In this document: in pieces, positions 14,701-22,976 of the stretch
How the letters are laid out: each line of letters opens with the position of its first letter
Position numbering within the stretch: the stretch's first letter is position 1
Assembly (NCBI GenBank): GCA_047973435.1
Contig: JBKECA010000031.1
Span: 1-47,131 of the forward strand
Length of the DNA: 47,131 nt
Direction: 5' to 3'
Source: JBKECA01 sp047973435
GTDB lineage: Bacteria > Planctomycetota > Planctomycetia > Planctomycetales > Planctomycetaceae
Position numbers and translations under genes: made by a program
Notes under the pieces: model-generated
Told to the model about the DNA's origin: nothing
The model's database searches: none
Seen by the model: the letters and a program-made list of their open reading frames with translations, nothing else

Positions 14701-16799
14701 TACAAGCGGTATTCCGTCAGTTCGGTGAACACGCGCCACACGTCCTGGGCGGCGGAAGAATGTGGATCGAGTTCCGCGTTCCGAGCGATATCGCGAATCG
14801 TCAATCCGCAGGCTCCCACGACTTCGCGAGCCACGCGGTCGAACGTCAATTCGCCGAGCGCCTGAAGCGATGCATAGAGCGCTGACCGGAGAACTGACAC
14901 ATGGACGAAGTCGTTGAAATGCCCCGCCTGCAATGAGGCGTCCTGGCGGTTGTCCGTGAAGGACAGGAGTTTGTCGCGTGGATCGCCGGGGCCGCCCGAA
15001 TGCCGTAGCAGGGAGGTCGCCAACACCGTGGTGGCGCTGCTGCGCGCTTCACTCGACAGCGACGCCAGCTTGCCGAACTCGCTGCTGCGCGCATCGTGAA
15101 ATTCGCCGCAGTTCAGGCAGAGTGAGAACTTCGGCCCCTGCCACCACATCTTGATCGCCCCCGCGTGAGGCTGCGATGAGTAGTCGCCATTTGGCGATAC
15201 CCACACTGGTTGCGGCACACGTTCGCGCCATGTTCGCGTTAGGCGACCACGTCCATCCCGCCATTCATCGGGCACCCGGTCCTCGCTCCAGTCGTTCTCA
15301 ACAGGTGCCAGCATGAGATAACCGGGGCGGTTGTCATCGTCGCTGGTATCGGCAGTGCCAACGGGGTGCGGCAGGAATCGGCGGTCCGTCCGCAAGACGT
15401 GGTAGTAATCCTGGCCGCACTGTCGACAGAACTTGACCGGGACGAAGAGCCGGTTGCCCGTCGCCTGGACTTGCCCTTCCAGCGAAAACTCCCGTCGCTC
15501 GTCGGGCGCTCCATCGGCCGATTGAAGCGTGGCAAAGAGCGCCCGCCCCTGGCCGATGAACTGGTGCAGCTTGAATGCGAATGCCCGGCCGCCGTCATCG
15601 CGGGTCAGTTCGCCGCCGCGATTCAGGATCTCACGCAACCGACCTGCACAGAGTGCAACGGGTAGTCCGCTGGACTGGGCCAGACGATTCGCCGCTGCCG
15701 CCAAAGTCCGGGGAACGCGACGTTTAAGCCGGCCGCCCTCCTCCGGTTCGACGCCGAACTCCGCCTCCACCCACCGGACCACGGGGTGACGCCGAAACTC
15801 GTCAATCGTGGCGGGCAGCGCACCGGTCAATCCGCTGGCCAGATCTTGCTGTGTCGGCTCACCAACTTCGGAGAACGTGACCAGCGTTTCTTCGACGACC
15901 TGGTCGCTGCCGAGAGGATGCCCGAAGAGTCGTTCCGCAAACTCGGCGACGGCCGTTCGCCGTTCGAGCGGTGTGGCGTTGCGGTTCGACACCATTGTGG
16001 CGCTGGTGCCGACATGGACCAGGTTCGGAGCGGCACAACGCTCCTTGAGACGGCGAATCAGCATGGCCACGTCCGCCCCCTGCCGGCCACGGTACGTGTG
16101 GAGTTCGTCGAACACCAGAAACCGCAGCCCGCCGCCGGCCTGATCCAGGAACCGTTGATCCTCGGGGCGGACCAGCATCAACTCGGCCATGACGTAATTC
16201 GTCAGCAAGATCTGCGGGGGATGATTCCGCATGGAGTTACGAACTTCGTCGGCCGTCTCCCCGGTATAACGGGCGAACGAGATGGGGAACGGCCGCCCCG
16301 TCCGTTGTTCATACCCCGTTTTGAGCTTCTCCAGCGCCTGCACCTGCGAATTCACCAAGGCGTTCATGGGGTAGACCACGAGCGCCGAGACGCGGTCCCC
16401 GGAGGGAGGCGTTCGCAACAGGGCGTCGATGATCGGCAGAAAGTAAGCCAGGCTCTTGCCCGAGCCGGTGCCGCTGGTCACGACGTAGCTTTGACCCGTT
16501 CGGGCGGTGTTCAGAGCTTCCAACTGGTGCCGGTAGAGATGAAACGGCTGCCCTGCCGGCGTGCGGAAGATTCTCGCGGTCTCCGGGTGCAGCACTCCGC
16601 TGGCCGCCAGCTCGTCGACTGTCGCTTCGCGGGCATACGACGGGCTGACCTGCAACAGGAACTCCGGCCAGAGCCGCCCCTCTTCGTCGAGGGACCGGTT
16701 GACGAACTCCTGCACCCGCTCGTCGGCGATGACGAAGAACGACCGCACGAAATCGCGGTAGTCGGCGATGACTTGGGAATGGAGGTCGAAGACGCTCAT
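11706..16799 (-). CDS. DEAD/DEAH helicase with DUF1998 and C-terminal Vsr-like nuclease
   Basis: A 1697-residue SF2 helicase. Motifs: HQLEAL (91-96), Walker A GTGSGKS (110-116), DELH (231-234), TSAT (265-268), helicase C region PTMELGVDIADLDLVHMRNVP and QRSGRAGRQGQPG (about 980-1014). Zinc-type Cys pairs occur at about 457 (CRQCG) and 562 (CLNCG), and a four-Cys knuckle at about 1280 (CQTCG, CPACQ). DUF1998-type sequence with GGAGVLRRL and CYECLMSFNNQ ends near 1550. The last 60 residues, with PDFFYSPNICVFCDGSVHD and RRELLNRGYRVITVRYD, resemble the Vsr/DUF559 (MTES_1575) PD-(D/E)XK fold. MrfA and Druantia DruE share the helicase-DUF1998 plan. It starts 25 bp after the OLD gene and is the last of the operon. 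Confidence 0.85.
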   Translation of the reverse strand: MSVFDLHSQVIADYRDFVRSFFVIADERVQEFVNRSLDEEGRLWPEFLLQVSPSYAREATVDELAASGVLHPETARIFRTPAGQPFHLYRHQLEALNTARTGQSYVVTSGTGSGKSLAYFLPIIDALLRTPPSGDRVSALVVYPMNALVNSQVQALEKLKTGYEQRTGRPFPISFARYTGETADEVRNSMRNHPPQILLTNYVMAELMLVRPEDQRFLDQAGGGLRFLVFDELHTYRGRQGADVAMLIRRLKERCAAPNLVHVGTSATMVSNRNATPLERRTAVAEFAERLFGHPLGSDQVVEETLVTFSEVGEPTQQDLASGLTGALPATIDEFRRHPVVRWVEAEFGVEPEEGGRLKRRVPRTLAAAANRLAQSSGLPVALCAGRLREILNRGGELTRDDGGRAFAFKLHQFIGQGRALFATLQSADGAPDERREFSLEGQVQATGNRLFVPVKFCRQCGQDYYHVLRTDRRFLPHPVGTADTSDDDNRPGYLMLAPVENDWSEDRVPDEWRDGRGRLTRTWRERVPQPVWVSPNGDYSSQPHAGAIKMWWQGPKFSLCLNCGEFHDARSSEFGKLASLSSEARSSATTVLATSLLRHSGGPGDPRDKLLSFTDNRQDASLQAGHFNDFVHVSVLRSALYASLQALGELTFDRVAREVVGACGLTIRDIARNAELDPHSSAAQDVWRVFTELTEYRLYEDLRRGWRVVQPNLEHVGLLRVGYRGLESLCEDQTRWMFHLAAAGMLPADREILTRAILDQFRRKLAISCRCLQETTQQQIRRRSEQHLNEFWGLDADVNELRTANRFVQLGQSARAAEGFSLNERSAIGKFVRQQLRLDSAGYTQFINGFLSLLVGQGLLLRLDPLDDHQFYQLDSACILWRLGDGSPPPLDPMYARRSAGHGYSQAPPPVNAFFQRFYRETASALAALEAREHTAQVVKPGERERRERRFRWEDSDIRKEQDLGRRLPYMVCSPTMELGVDIADLDLVHMRNVPPTPANYAQRSGRAGRQGQPGLVFTYCGALNSHDQYFFHRREEMVAGSVRPPRLDLANEALVRAHVQAVWLAQVRLPLGQTIEQVIDTDLDDLPLRTNAAGQVVLNAASRHELMDRLRRVLAADLGVLSTAGWYSDAWLDRVVSEAPEHFDRAFDRWRELFRAATRQLQESQLALMRARRPDEQAAATSRQQEALRQRNLLLQINTSREEGDFYPYRYLASEGFLPGYNFPALPVRAWVPRDDGEFIGRPRFLALREFGPSNILYHEGAKWEVVSFQAPPGGLDERRSQRRLCQTCGAFCDHTLDLCPACQTRFDGQNSQLATLLEMPNVRVRRRERITCDEEERRRRGYEIETCFQFSQDGATARIQEADVMFGGSSILRLIYAPASMLLRVNHGWRSTGQAGFLVDFESGEILTQAQSANNSPPRTRRVERLKLAVQGTQNILLVRFARPELLNDGSLQTTLQYALQRGCEQLFQLEESELAAERIGLGQHRAILFYEATEGGAGVLRRLVEEADAVARVAAEGLVRCHFDSQGSDQRPECQAACYECLMSFNNQYEALQLDRHRARQTLLDLSGSHTLPRIGGRDWSSHLAWLRSLTDSRSELERRFLDVLEGGHYRLPDEAQRGIAEPRCIPDFFYSPNICVFCDGSVHDEPTQAARDVTCRRELLNRGYRVITVRYDRPLDAQVAEHPDVFGQRPGT

Positions 16800-16824
16800 G
16801 GCAAAGGCTTCCCAACGGCGGAGC

Positions 16825-18642
16825 TCAAACGGTGCACACTGCGTGGATCTCGTCGATCAAGGTTTTTAGATCGGCAGCAATCTCTTGCGGTTCGAGTTGT
16901 TTGGCGACATCTTGCCGAGAGCAGCCGAAACGGGATTCGACTGATGGCGTAGCCGCTTCGCCTCCACGGGCAGGAAGCCCCTCATAGAGCGTTTCCTTTC
17001 CCCGTGCGTCACGCAGTCCAGGCGAGCAGTCGGACGAAACGAGATCAACTCCCGGACCGACGGCAATCCCCCACGTAGCTTGGATGAATGTCTCAATATC
17101 GACCTGCGGCGCACCGCTCGCCCTAGCAATTGCACTCGGAACGAGCAGGTAGTTCTCGATCTGGCGACGCCTCCAAGTGCGAGGCCTCAGCTCGCCATAA
17201 TTGCCAACGCCACGTGGAATGAGATCTGCCCCAACTTCGGCGAGCTCCAGGGAGTCGCGGTCAATCAGCGAAATGCCCTTTAGCTGAGGCACCTCATGAA
17301 CAAGGAAATCGAACAACACCTTGCGTTCGGGATGCTTCTTTCCAAACTGCCAGAAAACCAGATTTGATGGCAGTGGCCTTCCATATCGCTCCGCGATGAT
17401 CCTCAAGAACTCTTCGTCAGTTGGCCCTTCGTGGAACAATACCCTCTTATGCTGCCGCAACTGATCGAGCTTCGGACAATAATCGCTACCGATGCCTTCG
17501 AAGAGTGCCACACGCTGGCTGTCGGTCGACAGGTATTGCCTGCGGCCTTCATTGAAGGAATAAATATCCGCTGGCTCAACTCGCTTCAGAATCTCTGTCG
17601 AGTGTGTCGCCATCAACACCTGTTTGGAGTTGTCGCGGGCCAACGAGCGCAGCCGGTCGAGCAGATGAGCTTGCAGGCTGGGGTGGAGATGGGCATCCGG
17701 TTCGTCAAGCAACAGCACATCCACTTCGCGACGTACGGCCAGGGCATAGACGCTCAGCCACTGCAAGAAGCCGCTTCCCTCGACCATCAGGTCTCGCGGT
17801 TTATATCCCGGAAACCGCTGCAACCTTCCATTCACCAGATTGCCGCGGGCGAGCAGCACGCTGACCGCCGAGCTATAGGCATCGTCGAATGGTTTGACGG
17901 CAAGCTCACACTTGAAGATCCGCTCGAGGACTTCGCACAACTGATGCCACGGCTCCGTACGGTGGAACTCTCTACGTTCGTTCCCAGTAAGCCGCCTGCG
18001 GCCCTGAAGGCGATCAGTCAACGCAGTCTTGCCGTCGTGGTGCAGGTCGAACACGATATTCCGCAACGCTGCGCCAGCGAGGCCTCGGCCGATCAGTCGA
18101 TTCTGCGCTCCGCGTGAAAGTCGTTCCTCTCGATCGGAGATCCCCGCAAAAGGGGGCAGATAGGCACACCGCGGAATTCGACCGCCGGCCGCTACGGTCG
18201 ATTCGATCGGCTTGATGTATAGCCGCTCGTGCGACAAGGTGAGTCCGAATGTCAACGAGCGCTCGGTGACCGCGCCCAAATCGTCCGTGTCATCCCATGT
18301 GCATTTCAACCGCAGGGTGTAGCCGGCGTGCGGCTGGCCAGCGACGTAGCCATTACGCGGGCTGAGATTCGTCCAAAGGTGCTCGAACGATGGGAGCGCG
18401 ATGGGAGAGAAGTTCTGGGCATTCACCGGAATGCCAGCTCCGGTGAACTGTCCCTCGAGTGCTGTTCGTCCCTTACGGGACTCGACGACCCCACGGCAAA
18501 ACTCCCACAGGGCAAGTGCCTGCAGCAAAGTTGACTTACCCGAGTTGTTTCCACCTGCGAGCAAAGTGACGCCAGCCGGGCGGAAGGCAAATCGGTGATT
18601 GCTGAACCGCTTGAAGTTCTGGAGTTGCACCTCTTTGATCAT
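16825..18642 (-). CDS. OLD-family ATPase with TOPRIM nuclease domain
   Basis: A 605-residue protein beginning MIKEVQLQNFKRFSNHRF, the standard start of SMC/ABC-like OLD ATPases. Walker A is GGNNSGKST (about 30-38), the ABC Walker B is LLLDEPDAHLHPSLQ (about 305-320) and a switch His follows in MATHSTEIL. The C-terminal part has the TOPRIM signatures HEGPTDEEFLRIIAERYG (acidic motif, about 403-420) and ISLIDRDSLELAE (DxD motif, about 458-470). OLD nucleases such as GajA cleave DNA and act in phage defence. The start ATG overlaps the methylase stop by ATGA, so the two are coupled. An OLD gene inside a methylase-helicase operon is uncommon; it may be the nuclease arm of this system. Confidence 0.88.
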   Translation of the reverse strand: MIKEVQLQNFKRFSNHRFAFRPAGVTLLAGGNNSGKSTLLQALALWEFCRGVVESRKGRTALEGQFTGAGIPVNAQNFSPIALPSFEHLWTNLSPRNGYVAGQPHAGYTLRLKCTWDDTDDLGAVTERSLTFGLTLSHERLYIKPIESTVAAGGRIPRCAYLPPFAGISDREERLSRGAQNRLIGRGLAGAALRNIVFDLHHDGKTALTDRLQGRRRLTGNERREFHRTEPWHQLCEVLERIFKCELAVKPFDDAYSSAVSVLLARGNLVNGRLQRFPGYKPRDLMVEGSGFLQWLSVYALAVRREVDVLLLDEPDAHLHPSLQAHLLDRLRSLARDNSKQVLMATHSTEILKRVEPADIYSFNEGRRQYLSTDSQRVALFEGIGSDYCPKLDQLRQHKRVLFHEGPTDEEFLRIIAERYGRPLPSNLVFWQFGKKHPERKVLFDFLVHEVPQLKGISLIDRDSLELAEVGADLIPRGVGNYGELRPRTWRRRQIENYLLVPSAIARASGAPQVDIETFIQATWGIAVGPGVDLVSSDCSPGLRDARGKETLYEGLPARGGEAATPSVESRFGCSRQDVAKQLEPQEIAADLKTLIDEIHAVCTV

Positions 18643-21600
18643 GCGTGCCTCCCTGGCGGCGGATTCAAGGTTGTCTGGTAGGGTTGGCCCGCCCGCTGGG
18701 CGGTCAGCATGGCGTCGTAGATTTCGAGAATGCGGTCCTTGGTGCGGTAGCGGCCGTGGGCCTTCTCGTCGTTCTGCCGCGTGATCGGGAACTGATCGAG
18801 GATGAAGGCGACGGCGTCACGGGGAGTGGGAAAGTGCTTCTTCAATGCGGTAAGGTGCTGCTTGGTCTCGGTCGCCGCCGGCCGCCAGTCGCCCGAGTTC
18901 TCGGCTGGCAAGTAAAGGTGAAACATCGCGGCATCTAGCTCGCACCGGATCTCGAAGCGTCGGTCTTCGTTCCATGAGAAAGGGGGGCCAGCGAACCCAC
19001 ATTCCTGAGCGAGCGGGGCAAGGTCAAATGTCGTGCTGGAGAGTTCCAGTACTCGCTGTGACATCCAGTCGGTTAACGGAGCTGATTCATCGAATCGCGG
19101 TGATGTTGCGAGGTCGCTTGGCGGCAGAAATGGAAACTGCTTGAGGTAAAAGTAGTTGATATGGGTTCCGCCAACTTTCTGACGAGCGGCATGATCGACG
19201 ATGAGTGAGTTGGCGATGGCTTCAAACGCAAGGACTGACGCTCCCTTGATGCCACTCATGAAGACGAGGGGATAGCTGTTCCCGACCCCAGCCTTTGGCA
19301 GAACGCTAACCAAAAGGGTCCGTTCGTTCCCCGCGTTCGTGATGTCTCGCCAACCCATAAGCCACTTCGGACTGAACCGCATGACCAGCTCGCGGGCCAG
19401 GACTTCGGGGGCCGACAACTGCTCGACGATGGCCGCTGCATCGTCTCCCGTCAGTGGGAACAACTCCTGCAGTTCGCTGCCAGCGTGCTCAGGGTTCTCC
19501 AGATTCAGGCAGCGGCCGACGGCCCTTTCTAGGTCGTAGCGACCCGCCCCATGAATCATTTTGGAGGCCGCATCTGGGTTGCTTTGCTGGAGGTGGTAAC
19601 CGGCCGCCCACCAGGAGAGAACCTTTTGGATGCTGGGGCGATGTTCGATTTGCAGCGCGACTGCGAGCGGTTCGGGATACCGAGGAATCGCCGATTCAAC
19701 AACCTCCTCGCGCACCCAGTAGCGGGGTTGGACGACGAACGACGAATCACGTTTCTGCTCGGCCGTGGGTTGAGGGAGGATGCCGACGTTGAGCTGTTTC
19801 TCTGTCGCCCCTTCGTAGGTTGAGAAGCGATGGTCGAACTGATGCAGCATCTTCGCTTCGTACAGCGGCAGGTATCGGTCATACGGACTGACGAAGACAT
19901 TGCCCTCCAGCCGGTAGCCGTCCGCCCGCAGTTCGTCCGCCGTGCGGAAGTGATGGGAATCGCTCGACATGTGGAAGAGCGTCTTGAAGCTGAGCCGCCA
20001 GGGGTTGGCTTCGGGCTGGTCGCCCTGTGCCTCGCGCCAGAGGATGGGAACGCGGCGGTAGATCGCCTTGGTTAATTCCGCATCGGCTTTCGTGCGGAAA
20101 ATCGGACAGTTGCCCGTATTTGGGTTCAGCAGCCCAAAGTCTGATTTCTCAAGAGTGAAGAACCGCTCTTCTTCCGAAAGCTGCGAAAACTTCCGCACAA
20201 AAAAGCCGATCCGACTTGCGGGGACGGGAGCGGCAGTGCCGGTGACGGTCATCTTGCAGAACTTGAACGCATGGTGGACGGCCGGAAAGATGAACTCTTC
20301 GTTCTCAAAGCCAATTAGATCGACCAGGCGTTCGTTCTGGACAAGCGAACCGAAGAAGTGCTTTGTCGTGTCGTCGGTCGCAATTCCAGTGGGCAGAATG
20401 ACGCCAGCCCGTCCGCAGTCGTTGATCGCCGCTGTAGCCAGCTCGGCAAAGACCGCATATGTATTGATGTCGCCCCGCCCGGTGAGCGGGAATCGCCCGC
20501 CGTCTCGCATCAAACCGCTGGCACCTCCGGCCGCCCGCAAGGCCTCGACGAACTCCGCGTACAAGTCAGGATTGCTCTCGGTCAATTCCTTGATCAACTT
20601 CGTGCGAGCAGCCTTGGTGGATGCATTGGCGATGCGAGCATCGCGCACTGCGAAAAACTCCTGCTCCTGCAGCTTCACCCGTTCCCAAGGCGGGTTGGAA
20701 AGAATGCAGTCAAAGCCCCCCTCGGCGAAGACCTCGGGAAACTCCAGTGGCCAGTGGAAGAACCGCTGGAGATGAGCGATCCGCAGCGCTTGACCCATGA
20801 TGCGCGGATCAACCGGCTGGTTCGCGGACCGCTCGCGCACCGCGGCGCTGGTGATAGCGGGTGATTTCGGCGACAGGGGCTGGAAGAATGCTGCCGTCCA
20901 CAGGTCGCACAATTCCTTTCGTCGGACCCACTCCGGATCGGCATGACTTTGTTCGAAGCGTCGCTTCTTCTCCCGGATCGACTCGGGGGAATCGTCGGAG
21001 ATCGCATCGACCGCCCGGCTCTGCTGTTGGAATCCGTCCAGCGCGACACGGAGTTGTCCCGCAAAGAGATCTTGGAGGCCTTTGCGCTCTTCTCGATTGC
21101 GTTTGGCCACTTCACGGGCGAATGACTTGTCGTCCCCTTCCAGAGGATCGAAGGCCTTGTCGGGGATGCCGTCCTTCAGGCACTGCATGTCAAACACGCC
21201 GACGAGCGAGTCGCCGCACCGGATGCGGTGATCGAGAAAGGTGAGCGGCTTGTCGGCGGTGTGGCTTTCCAGCCAGAGCGCGACGCGGCAGAGATCGACG
21301 GCCAACGGGTTGCGGTCGACGCCGTAAATGCAGTGGGCGATGACATCGCGAACGGCTTCACGGACTCGCTCGGGGGCGGGTTCATCTTCGCCAGTGCGAA
21401 CGCGAGCGAGTTCCCTGGCGATGCGCCGTGCTGCCGCCAACAGGAAGTGCCCGGACCCGCAGGCCGGGTCGCACACGCGGATGGACAGCAGCGCCCGCTC
21501 CCGATTCTTAGGCTGGGCTTCGAGCTTCGCCGAAATCACGGGATCGAGTGCGGACAGAACCAGTTCGTTCACCAACTGAGGCGGTGTGTAAAACGAGCCG

Positions 21601-22973
21601 GTTTCTTTGCGGCCACCGCCTTTGACAAAGTCGAACGTCCAATGCCGCGACTGTTCTCCGTCGAGGAACGGATGGAGTTCGAGCAGGCTTTCATAGACCG
21701 AGCCGAGTTCCTCGACATCGAGGGCCCCGTAGTTCACCCGGCGGCTGACACTGGTTTTACGGTCGGTGTACCACGCCAGTTGCCAGAACGCCGTGAGCAG
21801 GTCGCGGTTGGAAATGGTGCAGCCGTCGAGGAACTGATGCGCAAACAGTTCCCCATTGAGCACCGGCAAACCCAGGACCGAGGCCATCGGCTGGTTATTC
21901 AACGCCGGCTGCAATTCGTCCCGAACCAGCACGATCCACAGCGTTCGCAGGGATTGCCAGAGGTCATCGTCGTCGGTGTAGGCTGACCGATTGTCGAGCA
22001 GCCGCCGCAGCCGGGCGATGCCGTAGTGCTGATGGTACAGGGGACTGGAACTAAGCAACCCCCGGTCTTCGGAGACCAGCAAGAACAGGAACCGATACAC
22101 CAGCGTGAGTAGTTGCCGATACAGGCCGTCGGCCGTGATTCGGTCGGCATCGGCATAACTGGGCGCGACTCGCTGCTGCAGTTCCGCGTTTGCAGGATGG
22201 CGCAGGAATCCATTCGCCATCAGGCGGATACACTCTTCGACGCCGTCGCGGAGGTGCTCGCGCACCCGGCCCCCCTGTTCGATCGAGTGCGCGTAGTAGC
22301 GCTCGATGAAGCACTCGGCATCGGCTGGCCGTCGCGGCAGACGGCTGCGGTGGATGAGGCGGTAGAGGGCTGCGAATTCCTGGAACCGCTGCTCATCCAG
22401 AATCGCGGGCAGGTCGAATTCGATGTACGCCTGGCGACGCACGAACGAGCAATCACGCAGCAGCCTGAGTGTCAGGCCGTTGGTGACCAGTCCCCAGAGT
22501 TGCTCGGTGCGGTTGAGATACTCCTGGAGCAGCGAATGTGGAGCCAGTCGCGGCCGGCCGGAAGCGGGCACCCGCCCCAATTCCTGGCGAGCACCGACGA
22601 TGTGGATGGGGGGTGATTCGGCATCTTCGCCGGCGCGGTGGGAAATCGCGAACGTCAGCCCGTCGACGTCCCAGGCCTTGGCGTTGTACGTCGGGGCATA
22701 TCCCAGGAGGCCCAGAAAGGGAATGGCCCAGGCATCACGGGTGACCGTTGTGGCGGGGTCGTCCTCCTTGAGTTTCGCCAGACGATTCTGAAAGACGCCC
22801 CAGATCGCTCGGGCGTCGGCGAACACGGAGGCGATTTCGTCGGTGAGGTTACGACGCGGTTCGAGGCCGAAGTCGGCGGGTCGCTGGCCGGGCAGGTCGC
22901 CTGTCAGCAACTGATCCAGAATGTCTGGACCCAACAAGCCGCCCTCAATGCGGATGGATGAGAGACTCGCCAT
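18639..22973 (-). CDS. Eco57I-type N6-adenine DNA methylase (large, DISARM-like)
   Basis: A 1444-residue protein with an N-terminal helical region, then an adenine methyltransferase core: motif I CDPACGSGHFLLAAARR (about 497-513), IYGVDRNPLAVDLCRVALW (about 548-566), and catalytic ILSNPPWERVKLQEQEFF (about 752-770). The rest holds target-recognition-like sequence with Eco57I-family features (AGVILPTGIATDD, then RIGFFVRKF). It probably marks host DNA. No restriction nuclease motif was seen within it. Three bases separate its ATG from the SNF2 gene stop; the 3' end overlaps the OLD gene. Among class 1 DISARM genes, DrmMI plays this role, but whether this is an orthologue cannot be settled from sequence reading alone. 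Confidence 0.85.
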   Translation of the reverse strand: MASLSSIRIEGGLLGPDILDQLLTGDLPGQRPADFGLEPRRNLTDEIASVFADARAIWGVFQNRLAKLKEDDPATTVTRDAWAIPFLGLLGYAPTYNAKAWDVDGLTFAISHRAGEDAESPPIHIVGARQELGRVPASGRPRLAPHSLLQEYLNRTEQLWGLVTNGLTLRLLRDCSFVRRQAYIEFDLPAILDEQRFQEFAALYRLIHRSRLPRRPADAECFIERYYAHSIEQGGRVREHLRDGVEECIRLMANGFLRHPANAELQQRVAPSYADADRITADGLYRQLLTLVYRFLFLLVSEDRGLLSSSPLYHQHYGIARLRRLLDNRSAYTDDDDLWQSLRTLWIVLVRDELQPALNNQPMASVLGLPVLNGELFAHQFLDGCTISNRDLLTAFWQLAWYTDRKTSVSRRVNYGALDVEELGSVYESLLELHPFLDGEQSRHWTFDFVKGGGRKETGSFYTPPQLVNELVLSALDPVISAKLEAQPKNRERALLSIRVCDPACGSGHFLLAAARRIARELARVRTGEDEPAPERVREAVRDVIAHCIYGVDRNPLAVDLCRVALWLESHTADKPLTFLDHRIRCGDSLVGVFDMQCLKDGIPDKAFDPLEGDDKSFAREVAKRNREERKGLQDLFAGQLRVALDGFQQQSRAVDAISDDSPESIREKKRRFEQSHADPEWVRRKELCDLWTAAFFQPLSPKSPAITSAAVRERSANQPVDPRIMGQALRIAHLQRFFHWPLEFPEVFAEGGFDCILSNPPWERVKLQEQEFFAVRDARIANASTKAARTKLIKELTESNPDLYAEFVEALRAAGGASGLMRDGGRFPLTGRGDINTYAVFAELATAAINDCGRAGVILPTGIATDDTTKHFFGSLVQNERLVDLIGFENEEFIFPAVHHAFKFCKMTVTGTAAPVPASRIGFFVRKFSQLSEEERFFTLEKSDFGLLNPNTGNCPIFRTKADAELTKAIYRRVPILWREAQGDQPEANPWRLSFKTLFHMSSDSHHFRTADELRADGYRLEGNVFVSPYDRYLPLYEAKMLHQFDHRFSTYEGATEKQLNVGILPQPTAEQKRDSSFVVQPRYWVREEVVESAIPRYPEPLAVALQIEHRPSIQKVLSWWAAGYHLQQSNPDAASKMIHGAGRYDLERAVGRCLNLENPEHAGSELQELFPLTGDDAAAIVEQLSAPEVLARELVMRFSPKWLMGWRDITNAGNERTLLVSVLPKAGVGNSYPLVFMSGIKGASVLAFEAIANSLIVDHAARQKVGGTHINYFYLKQFPFLPPSDLATSPRFDESAPLTDWMSQRVLELSSTTFDLAPLAQECGFAGPPFSWNEDRRFEIRCELDAAMFHLYLPAENSGDWRPAATETKQHLTALKKHFPTPRDAVAFILDQFPITRQNDEKAHGRYRTKDRILEIYDAMLTAQRAGQPYQTTLNPPPGRHA

Positions 22974-22976
22974 TGG

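Noticed and set aside
11706..16799. Calling the large helicase DruE or DrmA outright.
   Set aside because: The helicase-DUF1998 plan is shared by MrfA, DruE and others; the motifs visible here cannot separate them without a tree.
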